Shown here piece after piece: positions 6,976 to 12,090 of a DNA stretch of 21,293 nt; position 1 is the stretch's first letter; each line of letters starts with the position of its first letter. Position numbers and translations under genes: made by a program. The DNA lies in IMG/VR virus record IMGVR_UViG_3300035698_006107, positions 1 to 21,293 of that record. One strand, written 5' to 3'. The notes below the pieces were generated by a model that searched no databases, was not told where the DNA came from, and saw only the letters and a program-made list of their open reading frames with translations. The stretch comes from a virus.

Positions 6976-6976
6976 C

Positions 6977-7252
6977 ATGACAAGCCGAGAACAACAACTG
7001 GAGTGGCAACGCAGGCACAACGTAAGACGGAAAGAACATCTTGCCCTGTTGGAGCGTGAGTCCCTCCGTGAAGTGGGGCTTATCGTTGCCCCTCACACGT
7101 TACAACTCGCGTCGGTGGAGCAATTTGTCGTCCTGTTTAACCGGATGGCTGACGTTAACGACGGACACCACATGGGCCACGTTAACGGCACTATGCCAAT
7201 GATGTACAAACCAGCACGAACGAGAGTGCGAAGGGAACAGACAGCATGCTGA
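6977..7252 (+). CDS. Hypothetical basic helical protein (91 aa)
   Basis: This 91-residue protein starts one base after the sigma-factor stop, with an AAGGAAG box upstream, and overlaps the next gene by 7 bases. The N terminus is highly charged and helical (REQQLEWQRRHNVRRKEHLALLERESLREVG in overlapping charged heptads, residues 4-34). A hydrophobic segment (SVEQFVVLFNRMADV) and a basic tail follow. No domain is recognised. Its position directly after the sigma factor would suit a binding partner, but nothing in the sequence shows that. Confidence 0.55.
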   Translation: MTSREQQLEWQRRHNVRRKEHLALLERESLREVGLIVAPHTLQLASVEQFVVLFNRMADVNDGHHMGHVNGTMPMMYKPARTRVRREQTAC

Positions 7253-7806
7253 AAAAGAACATGAAATGCTGTGAGTTGGGCACCTACGAGTGTTCCGTCC
7301 CGGTGGCTATTAATGGTCGCGTCCGGGAAATAGACTACTGCATTGTGGATCTTGTAGCCGCGCTCAACGCAGGAGGGTTGACAACCGTTGCTTCCTGTTG
7401 TGGCCACGAAGAGCAGGACGGACGCATCGACCTTGAAGACGGTAGAGTGTTGATGATCAAAACGGGTGAAACCAACATTGACGCCGTGTTGCCTGATCTA
7501 ATCGTGGGCCGCGTAGAGGAGTCGGGAACTGAAGTAACGGTACACCGGGTGGAAAGACGATGCCCAAATTGTGACAACACAGAGAGTGAAGGTCACATGG
7601 TTGAGTGTCCACGCCATGAGGATGTTAAAGAAGCCTTCACCAACCCAACGCTGGCAGAAAAACCAGTTAATGACCTTCTGGTGTTGGTTGTGGTAGACGC
7701 TGACTTCGCAACGGAGGAGTGTGGTTTTTGTGGTGCTCTTTCCGGAGAACAACATGACTCTACCTGCTTAATCCTCCAACGCAACAAACTGGACGACTTT
7801 TCATGA
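7246..7806 (+). CDS. Phage conserved protein with ASCCGH core and two C2HC zinc knuckles
   Basis: This is a 186-residue protein. The N-terminal half (about residues 27-71: IDYCIVDLVAALNAGG, ASCCGHEEQDGRIDLEDGR) matches a phage protein family I recognise by its ADLVAxLNxxG-TxxSCCGH-GxIxLxDGR pattern, whose function is not established to my knowledge. Two knuckles of identical spacing follow: Cys106-Cys109-His117-Cys121 and Cys159-Cys162-His170-Cys174, both C-X2-C-X7-H-X3-C, the same spacing as the tail of the sigma factor two genes upstream. It probably binds zinc and perhaps nucleic acid or protein. A GAAGGGAA box precedes the ATG, and the stop overlaps the next ATG (ATGA). Confidence 0.65.
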   Translation: MLKKNMKCCELGTYECSVPVAINGRVREIDYCIVDLVAALNAGGLTTVASCCGHEEQDGRIDLEDGRVLMIKTGETNIDAVLPDLIVGRVEESGTEVTVHRVERRCPNCDNTESEGHMVECPRHEDVKEAFTNPTLAEKPVNDLLVLVVVDADFATEECGFCGALSGEQHDSTCLILQRNKLDDFS

Positions 7807-7982
7807 TTACCTTCCTAAAAAAGTGCGCCGCGTGTGGTGTTGTCAAGTCAAGTGGCCTGATCAAAAACGGACGCTGTAAAAATGGGTGCACATCGAAGAA
7901 GATAGCCAAGTTGCTAACCTGTCCGCGCTGTAATCGCTCGTACAAAGAGTGCTACAAAAGCACCTGCACCATGACACCCTAA
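7803..7982 (+). CDS. Small Cys-rich zinc-ribbon protein (59 aa)
   Basis: The ATG at 7803 overlaps the previous stop (ATGA) and the frame ends at TAA 7980-7982. The 59-residue product has nine cysteines: CAACG near residue 8, CKNGC near 25, CPRC near 40, and CYKSTC near 50. This suggests one or two treble-clef or ribbon zinc sites. The remainder is strongly basic (many Lys), which would suit nucleic-acid binding. No named family is recognised. It lies in a run of Cys-rich genes after the sigma factor. Confidence 0.6.
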   Translation: MITFLKKCAACGVVKSSGLIKNGRCKNGCTSKKIAKLLTCPRCNRSYKECYKSTCTMTP

Positions 7983-7991
7983 GGAGACAAC

Positions 7992-8276
7992 GTGAGACGA
8001 GAACTGAGACCCTGCTGTTGTGGCAACACCCAAGAGCAGGGTCACAGCTTAGACTGTTCCTTTTACGGTCTGGGTTTAAGAGATATCTGGTGTCAGTACA
8101 AGCGGGGAGCCAAGCTTAAATGTGATCGGTGCGGTAGGGACGGGTGTACTTACCGCACTAATGGTTTCGTCGCGTGGGTGTCCAAAGCACCAAGCTGTCG
8201 TCCTGTGGGCTTCCGGGAAAGGCTCAAGGCACTTTGGGAGCGGCTCTGGGTGATCATAGCTGAGGTGGTCAACTGA
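7992..8276 (+). CDS. Cys-rich hypothetical protein with C2HC-like knuckle (94 aa)
   Basis: The GTG at 7992 follows a strong AAGGAGACAA box (7981-7990). The 94-residue product has CCCGNTQEQGHSLDC near residues 7-21, a variant of the knuckle in the two preceding Cys-rich products (Cys, then X7-His-X3-Cys). A second pair, CDRCGRDGC, lies near residue 41. The C-terminal third is amphipathic and hydrophobic (RLKALWERLWVIIAEVVN) and may pack against a membrane or a partner. It is the last gene before the 1.3 kb non-coding region. Function is unknown. Confidence 0.6.
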   Translation: MRRELRPCCCGNTQEQGHSLDCSFYGLGLRDIWCQYKRGAKLKCDRCGRDGCTYRTNGFVAWVSKAPSCRPVGFRERLKALWERLWVIIAEVVN

Positions 8277-8360
8277 CTTTAGGACTGCCACGCTGGCATA
8301 CGGGGAAGACAGTTAAGGCGTGCGGGCCACCCCGGATAGCGTGCGTACCGTCAGTACCTC

Positions 8361-8473
8361 TATACAAGGTACGTACGGTACTGACGGTACTGGCGGTCAG
8401 AAGGCCATAACGGAGGCGTGTTTTAATGTACTTTGAACCGCCAGTACCGTCAGTACCGTCAGTACCTTGTATA
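8361..8473. repeat. Large inverted repeat (36-bp arms) built on GTACCGTCA iterons
   Basis: Arms 8361-8396 and 8438-8473 are reverse complements at 34 of 36 positions. The outer 12 bp (TATACAAGGTAC) and inner 22 bp are perfect, with a 2-base mismatch between them, around a 41-base loop. The arms are made of a repeated 9-mer, CAGTACCGT, tandem at 8442-8459. The 14-mer GTACCGTCAGTACC occurs at 8345-8358, 8444-8457 and 8453-8466 on +, and inverted at 8377-8390, so alternative hairpins (for example 8345-8358 with 8377-8390) are possible. Iterons plus dyad symmetry next to an AT-rich TATATATAG run (8470-8478) is the look of an origin or repressor/initiator binding array. Confidence 0.85.
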
Positions 8474-8540
8474 TATAGAATATACAGGAAGACGGGGTAC
8501 GAAAAGGTAGGGTTAACGGAGGGCGTTCACTGTTGAGTAG

Positions 8541-8578
8541 TATGCAACGGCTTGCATATATTGGGAGCAAAAAGCTCC
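8541..8578. repeat. Two adjacent small hairpins
   Basis: TATGCAA (8541-8547) and TTGCATA (8552-8558) form a perfect 7-bp stem with a CGGC loop. Six bases later GGAGC (8564-8568) and GCTCC (8574-8578) form a 5-bp stem with an AAAAA loop. Neither is followed by a T-run, so they are not intrinsic terminators. They belong to the hairpin field described for the whole non-coding region. Confidence 0.6.
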
Positions 8579-8616
8579 AGAGTGTCTATTTGATATATTG
8601 GCTTCCCCCTATACCA

Positions 8617-8659
8617 AAGCAAACCACGTGCCAATTTCGAACAGCAAATCCCGTGCCAA
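8617..8659 (+). repeat. Two half-copies of the GCAAA-CGTGCCAA stem-loop arm
   Basis: AAGCAAACCACGTGCCAA (8617-8634) and AGCAAATCCCGTGCCAA (8643-8659) are direct repeats of the right arm of the stem-loops at 8950-8990 and 9390-9429. A good left arm is lacking; only a weak ATTGGC at about 8598-8603 could pair with the first. They may be decayed copies or single protein-binding half sites. Confidence 0.65.
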
Positions 8660-8853
8660 CTCGAAACTGTGTATTTAGGGGTACACAGCAAAGACTTTGT
8701 ATCTACACAGTCTACACTGTGCGTGGAAGTTACAAGGAAGCCACGTCGTTGGCCTTCCTTGCTCCGCGTACTATACTCATATCCACGAGATATCTGAGGC
8801 TTACCGTCGTAGCCCCGGACCCCACCCGATGGACACTTCGAGCCATGCCCAAT

Positions 8854-8871
8854 CCAGCGTCGTAACGCTGG
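8854..8871. repeat. Perfect 7-bp hairpin with CGTA loop
   Basis: CCAGCGT (8854-8860) pairs with ACGCTGG (8865-8871) around the 4-base loop CGTA. It sits seven bases upstream of the left terminal repeat of the 142-bp element that follows and has no T-run. Confidence 0.6.
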
Positions 8872-8908
8872 CGGACGATTATAACGCCACCGCGCATATC
8901 TTACCGAG

Positions 8909-8944
8909 TTGGCACGCTGTTTGCTATAGCAATTCTCGTGCCAA
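8909..8944. repeat. Stem-loop family copy 1
   Basis: TTGGCACG (8909-8916) pairs with CGTGCCAA (8937-8944). Inside, after an unpaired 4-base step on each side, TTGCTA and TAGCAA (8921-8932) form a second perfect palindrome. The same two-tier design occurs in the next stem-loop and in one about 450 bases downstream. Confidence 0.8.
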
Positions 8945-8949
8945 GTTCA

Positions 8950-8990
8950 AATTGGCATGTCGTTTGCTAAAAGCAAATCCCGTGCCAATT
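8950..8990. repeat. Stem-loop family copy 2
   Basis: AATTGGCATG (8950-8959) pairs with CGTGCCAATT (8981-8990), with one G-T pair. The apical stem is TTTGCT/AGCAAA (8963-8968 with 8972-8977), separated from the basal stem by TCG and TCC. It lies five bases after copy 1. Confidence 0.8.
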
Positions 8991-9241
8991 GAGTGTCAAC
9001 TGCGCGGTGGCGTTATAATAGTGCAAATAGTCTGGTATTTGCATTCCGAAATACACGTACAACCGAGTTGGAGACTTTCTGGGAAGCTTCTCCTTGGCCT
9101 TGCTTTATCATGGTGGGGTGTTCAGGGCTATCTGTCTATTTGAGGACCGGGACGGGCTTCCGGGGAACTCCGGGAGGGTTCGACAGGTCCGGGAAGGCCC
9201 GCTCGTACTCGGACTTCTCAGAACCGCATATGCAGGGGAAC

Positions 9242-9263
9242 ATCCCTAATCTGTGGGATTTTT
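9242..9263 (+). terminator. Possible weak intrinsic terminator
   Basis: ATCCC (9242-9246) and GGGAT (9255-9259) form a short stem with an 8-base loop, followed directly by TTTTT (9259-9263). The stem is only 5 bp, so termination would be weak. It could end a transcript entering from the hairpin region before the downstream gene cluster. Confidence 0.35.
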
Positions 9264-9389
9264 GCCTATACCTTTGCACCTTGCGACACTGCTCAGGTGT
9301 GCATTTAGGCGTCCCGGAGGGTCCACGCGGGATTATGGGAGGCTCCCCATACTATCCGGATATCCTCTGAGAGGGTCTTTGCGGCCTTC

Positions 9390-9429
9390 TTGGCACGTCG
9401 TTTGCTCTTAAGAGCAACTCTCGTGCCAA
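9390..9429. repeat. Stem-loop family copy 3
   Basis: TTGGCACG (9390-9397) pairs with CGTGCCAA (9422-9429). The apical stem is a perfect 16-bp palindrome, TTGCTCTTAAGAGCAA (9402-9417), so the top is longer than in the two upstream copies while remaining self-complementary. The basal 8-bp stem is identical to copy 1, and the unpaired step is again four bases on each side (TCGT and CTCT). Confidence 0.8.
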
Positions 9430-9604
9430 AAGAGAGGTGTTTGTGAAACGCGGAGCCGTCCCGTACGGATAAACATGTAGAAACAGGACGGCCAACTTCG
9501 TAAGGCCCACGCCAACCAAAGTCAATATCGACCTCTTGCGAGCGATGGAGCAGAAGCAACTTTCTTGTTTACTACACACCGCACACCAACCCAAGGATGA
9601 TAGC

Positions 9605-9847
9605 ATGGAACCAACGAAAAAGTTTTGGAGGTCCGTCGGAAGACGTGGACCGATCAACACACAAAGACGACCAGATGTTAGTATCCGCGAAATTGCCTAC
9701 CAGCACCCGTTTTCGGTTTATCACTCGCTACTCGCGGGCACCAACTGGATCGCGGAATTAGACATATCCCCCACAGCAAAGAAGCTCACACGGTTACAAG
9801 GTCGCGACTTCCGCTTGGCCGCGCAAGGAGTGCTTGATGACGCATAA
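9605..9847 (+). CDS. Small basic hypothetical protein (80 aa)
   Basis: The ATG at 9605 has an AAGGA box at 9593-9597 seven bases upstream and is preferred over in-frame upstream starts, which lack one. The product begins MEPTKKFWRSVGRRG and is Arg-rich, with a helix-forming stretch at VSIREIAYQHPFSVYHSLLAG. No domain is recognised. It is the first gene after the non-coding region, and its end overlaps the next start (9837). Confidence 0.55.
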   Translation: MEPTKKFWRSVGRRGPINTQRRPDVSIREIAYQHPFSVYHSLLAGTNWIAELDISPTAKKLTRLQGRDFRLAAQGVLDDA

Positions 9848-9989
9848 AGAAGAACGATTACTTAAAAAGCTATGTGAAAAGCTGGATCGCCAGTATGAAC
9901 AGGGTGTCCAAGTGGGTACCAAGCTTGGTGGCGTTTACAACATGCTGGTTCGCATTGCCGACCGCATGGCACTTAAAATGGAAGATTAA
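9837..9989 (+). CDS. Small helical hypothetical protein (50 aa)
   Basis: The ATG at 9837 is preceded by AAGGAG at 9825-9830 and overlaps the upstream gene by 11 bases; the TAA is at 9987-9989. The 50-residue product is a charged, probably alpha-helical peptide (MTHKEERLLKKLCEKLDRQY, then a GVxVGxKLGG turn and another helix). No motif is recognised. It is two bases from the next gene. Confidence 0.55.
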   Translation: MTHKEERLLKKLCEKLDRQYEQGVQVGTKLGGVYNMLVRIADRMALKMED

Positions 9990-9991
9990 CC

Positions 9992-10207
9992 ATGGCAATA
10001 AAGAAAAGTATACTGAAGGGTGTCATCTGGGAAGTGATCGGCGTTGCGTCGATGTACACATGGACAGGCGATTGGAGATTTTCCCTCGCGTGGGTTACCT
10101 ATCGTGTTGTCACCTTCCCGTTTTATGAGCGCGCTTTTAAATACGTGCGCAGACACTGGTTCATTAAAAAAGCTGATCAGCGCACCAATAACCCCGGATC
10201 ACCATAA
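9992..10207 (+). CDS. DUF2061-like small membrane protein
   Basis: This 71-residue protein matches the pattern of the DUF2061 family: SILKGVIWEVIGVASMYTWTGDWRFSLAWV recalls S-x-x-K-x-(I/V)-x-(W)-R/E-x-I-x-x-x-x-T-x-x-x-(T)-G, and YRVVTFPFYERAFKYV recalls the (E/x)-x-x-x-K/x-x-x-x-Y-x-x-H/E-R ending. It would be a short inner-membrane protein with two weak hydrophobic segments and a basic C terminus. DUF2061 has no established function that I know of. It starts two bases after the previous stop. Confidence 0.6.
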   Translation: MAIKKSILKGVIWEVIGVASMYTWTGDWRFSLAWVTYRVVTFPFYERAFKYVRRHWFIKKADQRTNNPGSP

Positions 10208-10214
10208 ACACATG

Positions 10215-10282
10215 CAGGGTGTAGCTTAATTGGTAAACCGCCGTTTGCAAGCGGAAATCCGAGTTCGACCCTCGGCACCTGG
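10215..10282 (+). tRNA. tRNA-like sequence with irregular D and anticodon arms (anticodon unresolved)
   Basis: The T arm is perfect: CCGAG, loop TTCGACC, CTCGG (about 10259-10275). The acceptor strand CAGGGTG (10215-10221) pairs with CACCTGG (10276-10282) at six of seven positions, one of them G-T. TA-GCTT-AATTGGTA follows at the D-arm position with the invariant GG. The span is only 68 bases, the D stem closes poorly, and the anticodon stem is CCGC/GCGG around GTTTGCA plus a C-A mismatch. This allows TTG (Gln) by standard position, or TGC/GCA by resemblance. No CCA is encoded. It may be a decayed or unusual phage tRNA; a covariance-model scan would decide. Confidence 0.5.
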
Positions 10283-10319
10283 CATAAACATGGGTGGTTG
10301 TTGCGTAACAAGCTGGATG

Positions 10320-10349
10320 TTAACCGCATCACATAGCATACGTTATAAT
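10320..10349 (+). promoter_or_regulatory. Candidate sigma-70-type promoter for groES-like gene
   Basis: A consensus TATAAT lies at 10344-10349, about 40 bases before the groES-like start, with a weak TTAACC at 10320-10325 as a -35 element (18-base spacer). GGGTGGT (10292-10298) and ACCACCC (10351-10357) form an inverted repeat bracketing the promoter, a possible operator or hairpin. It lies between the tRNA-like sequence and the next gene, where a new transcript start makes sense. Confidence 0.5.
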
Positions 10350-10388
10350 GACCACCCGTACAAATCACACTAAACAAAGGAACACCGC

Positions 10389-10685
10389 ATGAACTTCATA
10401 CCTTTGTCAGATCGCATCTTAATTCTACCCACTCCGGAGCCGGAACCCAAAGAGGGTGAGATCATAAGAGTTCGATCCGACGTTGAAAAATCACCAACTG
10501 ATGGCACTGTTGTTGCCGCTGGACCGGGACACTATGAAAACGGCGGCTACAAACCGATGGAAGTAACCGTTGGTGACCACGTGCAGTGGGGCAAGTTCGC
10601 AGGTTCGTACGTAGAAATCGACGGGTGCAAGCTCGTTTTAATGCGGGAATCTGACATCCAAGGAGTTATTCCAGATGTACATTGA
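10389..10685 (+). CDS. GroES-like co-chaperonin
   Basis: This 98-residue protein is the size of a 10-kDa chaperonin. It starts MNFIPLSDRILI (family PLxDRVLV) and contains DGTVVAAGPG (about residues 38-47), then KPMEVTVGDHVQWGKFAGSYVEIDG and the highly characteristic LMRESDIQGVI near the C terminus. The mobile-loop region (about 18-34, EGEIIRVRSDVEKSPT) is divergent but keeps a hydrophobic IIRV that could engage host GroEL. Established: some phages encode GroES substitutes (T4 gp31) to fold their capsid protein with host GroEL. A candidate promoter and an AAAGGAA box lie upstream. It overlaps the next gene by 11 bases. Confidence 0.85.
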   Translation: MNFIPLSDRILILPTPEPEPKEGEIIRVRSDVEKSPTDGTVVAAGPGHYENGGYKPMEVTVGDHVQWGKFAGSYVEIDGCKLVLMRESDIQGVIPDVH

Positions 10686-11019
10686 CATACTTAACGGGTT
10701 GTTTTGGACCGCGCTATGCCTTAACATTGGCCTGTGGTACTGCAAATCACACGAAAAAGAAATGAGCTGTTCACACGAAAAACTTGGCCGATTCGATGCC
10801 CGTGTTGGCATTGAGGAACAGGGCACCAGAGATTTTGATCTTACTATTTCGTGGGAACCACGCTGGTACTTCACTTTCCAGCTGTCACTTTGGACCGTAT
10901 ACTGTGGTTGTAGCTGGTCACGGGACATTGTATCGTACGCTGACTGTAAATATGATGGTGTTGAGTGTTACGCTTGTGGTTGCACAAAACAGTGCGAAGC
11001 GAAAGAGGAAGTTGAATGA
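10675..11019 (+). CDS. Hypothetical protein with N-terminal hydrophobic segment and Cys-rich tail
   Basis: This 114-residue protein starts inside the groES end, after a CAAGGAG box. An N-terminal hydrophobic stretch (IDILNGLFWTALCLNIGLWY) could be a membrane anchor. A central beta-rich part (FDLTISWEPRWYFTFQLSLWTVYCG) and a C-terminal cysteine cluster (CKYDGVECYACGCTKQC) follow. No family is recognised. The stop overlaps the next start. Confidence 0.55.
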   Translation: MYIDILNGLFWTALCLNIGLWYCKSHEKEMSCSHEKLGRFDARVGIEEQGTRDFDLTISWEPRWYFTFQLSLWTVYCGCSWSRDIVSYADCKYDGVECYACGCTKQCEAKEEVE

Positions 11020-11435
11020 TGTACACAACTCACACAATAGACGCAAGTCGCACACCACTGCTGGTGGGCCAGATTTACGATGACGCGGTATTGGCTCGGA
11101 CACCAAGTGGTGAAACACTGCTCATTCCGCGCTTTGATGTTGAAACGCCCGTGTTATCCTGCAGTAAGTGTAGTAAGCCTGCCCTGTTGAAACATGACAA
11201 GAACACTGATAAAGATCGCCCTGAGTGCCCAGACCACGCTCGTCACATGTACGAAGCACTGTTTACCGGGTCACACGACATCAAACGCTACAATCGTAAA
11301 CAACGACGCGGCATGTTCGATCAGGCCAAACGCTGGCTTGGTGTATGGCGCGATCAGGTAGAAACACGGCTGAAGAACAACGCGGAACATACTAAAAAAG
11401 AGCTAACTGCACATGAAGCCAAAACCCGTGGATAA
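11016..11435 (+). CDS. Hypothetical protein with central zinc-ribbon-like motif
   Basis: In this 139-residue protein, residues about 49-75 hold CSKCSKPALLKHD followed by ECPDHARH, a C-X2-C...C-X2-H arrangement likely to bind zinc. The N-terminal part (LLVGQIYDDAVLARTPSGETLLIPRFD) is beta-rich. The C-terminal third is basic and helical (RYNRKQRRGMFDQAKRWLGVWRDQVETRL). The start overlaps the upstream stop and the end overlaps the next gene by 23 bases. Function is unknown. Confidence 0.55.
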   Translation: MMYTTHTIDASRTPLLVGQIYDDAVLARTPSGETLLIPRFDVETPVLSCSKCSKPALLKHDKNTDKDRPECPDHARHMYEALFTGSHDIKRYNRKQRRGMFDQAKRWLGVWRDQVETRLKNNAEHTKKELTAHEAKTRG

Positions 11436-11661
11436 TTCCCTCCGACCGTTTGTTCGTAACAGACCAGCGCGCTTCCCAAGTGGAGGCTGGTCCTACGCCC
11501 GTGTTGGCCGTGAGATACAACGGGGCTTTGATTACAACACGTACGAACAAACCTCGAAAGATGTGAACACCATAGAGAACGTCTTTAAACGGTTCGACAA
11601 AGCGATGCGGCGTTTAATCCGCGCTGTAAAAGGGTGCTTCCATGCCACTGTTTCTCTATAA
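11413..11661 (+). CDS. Small basic hypothetical protein (82 aa)
   Basis: This 82-residue protein overlaps both neighbours. It is Arg/Lys-rich (NRPARFPSGGWSYARVGREIQRG), with a C-terminal amphipathic helix (VFKRFDKAMRRLIRAVKG). No domain is recognised. The long overlaps on both sides make the exact start uncertain. Confidence 0.45.
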   Translation: MKPKPVDNSLRPFVRNRPARFPSGGWSYARVGREIQRGFDYNTYEQTSKDVNTIENVFKRFDKAMRRLIRAVKGCFHATVSL

Positions 11662-11836
11662 ATGTGATCGGTGCGATACAGAGCGTGAAGCGTTATTTAA
11701 CGCTGAGGAACGAGCAGAGTACGAAGCCGAGCCACATCGCTGTTATATGTGCTTCAAGGGCGTACTACAACCCAAACTGGGAAAACACGGATGGACACCC
11801 TCCAAGTGGGGTGACTCGAAAAGCCGAAAGATCTAA
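11642..11836 (+). CDS. FmdB-like small zinc-ribbon protein
   Basis: This 64-residue protein starts MPLFLYKCDRCDTERE and has a second pair CYMCFKG near residue 34. This matches the MPxYxYxCxxCG...CxxC layout of FmdB-type putative regulatory zinc ribbons, which are common in phages and bacteria. An AAAAGGG box precedes the ATG. Known family members lack a firmly assigned role. It overlaps the previous gene by 20 bases and the next gene begins one base after its stop. Confidence 0.6.
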   Translation: MPLFLYKCDRCDTEREALFNAEERAEYEAEPHRCYMCFKGVLQPKLGKHGWTPSKWGDSKSRKI

Positions 11837-11837
11837 C

Positions 11838-12089
11838 ATGCAGATTTATGATATCATTGAAACCGTACGACACAACGCCGCTGGAGGTGTTCACACCTAC
11901 TCACAATGTGAATGCGGACGCCAATCCCGGCGTGGTGGTTGGCCATGTAACTTGTGTTTAGCTGACAAGCTGATTAAAGCTGGTGTGCCAAAAGGGTACG
12001 TCGAACTATGGTTAGTCTCACTCGATGGTGTTAACAAATGTGAGAGTCTTTTCGTTGACATTATTGGTGAAGATAACACGGAGTTATAA
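11838..12089 (+). CDS. Small Cys-rich hypothetical protein (83 aa)
   Basis: The ATG at 11838 lies just after the previous stop. The frame is open further upstream, but that part overlaps the zinc-ribbon gene. The product has CECGRQSRRGGWPCNLC near residues 24-40, a compact C-X-C...C-X2-C zinc site, followed by helical and beta segments (LADKLIKAGVPKGYVELWLVS). No family is recognised. The ribosome-binding site is weak, so coupling to the upstream gene is likely. Confidence 0.5.
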   Translation: MQIYDIIETVRHNAAGGVHTYSQCECGRQSRRGGWPCNLCLADKLIKAGVPKGYVELWLVSLDGVNKCESLFVDIIGEDNTEL

Positions 12090-12090
12090 T

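Larger units (their letters stand above)
8878..9019. repeat. 142-bp element with perfect 19-bp terminal inverted repeats enclosing two stem-loops
   Basis: The arm ATTATAACGCCACCGCGCA (8878-8896) is exactly reverse-complemented at 9001-9019. Between the arms lie two stem-loops of one family (8909-8944 and 8950-8990), so a transcript or extruded strand could fold as a multi-branch junction. Both outer ends read TATAAT outward (9014-9019 on +, 8878-8883 on -), like paired -10 boxes. No target-site duplication is evident in the bases flanking the arms, so a MITE-like mobile origin is not supported by what can be seen. Confidence 0.75.
8277..9604. other. 1.3 kb non-coding, hairpin-rich region
   Basis: No open frame here has a credible ribosome-binding site, a protein-like composition or operon coupling, unlike everything on either side. 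The stretch is instead filled with dyad symmetries: TGCCA/TGGCA (8286-8298), the long inverted repeat at 8361-8473, TATGCAA/TTGCATA (8541-8558), GGAGC/GCTCC (8564-8578), CACAG/CTGTG (8706-8721), AAGGAAGCC/GGCCTTCCTT (8734-8760), CTCATATC/GATATCTGAG (8776-8798), CCAGCGT/ACGCTGG (8854-8871), a 142-bp element (8878-9019), a possible terminator (9242-9263) and a third copy of a repeated stem-loop (9390-9429). Candidate roles are replication origin, promoter/operator hub for the sigma factor, or structured RNA. The sequence does not choose between them. Confidence 0.8.

Noticed and set aside
8878-9019. MITE or insertion sequence remnant
   Set aside because: Perfect terminal repeats are present, but no target-site duplication or transposase trace is visible; left as an open alternative only.
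9150-9210. A tRNA suggested by GGTTCGA (9177-9183) in a GC-rich stretch
   Set aside because: The flanking bases do not form an acceptor, D or anticodon arm of workable size.
8533-9370. Three overlapping + strand open frames of 110-148 codons in the hairpin region
   Set aside because: They run straight through inverted repeats, lack ribosome-binding sites, are not coupled to neighbours, and their products have no protein-like pattern.
8617-9429. CRISPR-like array suggested by repeated CGTGCCAA units
   Set aside because: Spacing is irregular, units are palindromic stem-loops of differing tips, and there are no uniform spacers or cas genes.
9305-9660. Two minus-strand open frames of 84 and 102 codons
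   Set aside because: They overlap each other, a repeated stem-loop and the start of a + strand gene that has a good ribosome-binding site.
12025-12090. Upstream extension of the methyltransferase to an ATG at 12025
   Set aside because: The extension lies inside the preceding gene's coding frame, has no clear ribosome-binding site, and the ATG at 12091 follows the previous stop directly after a CGGAG box.
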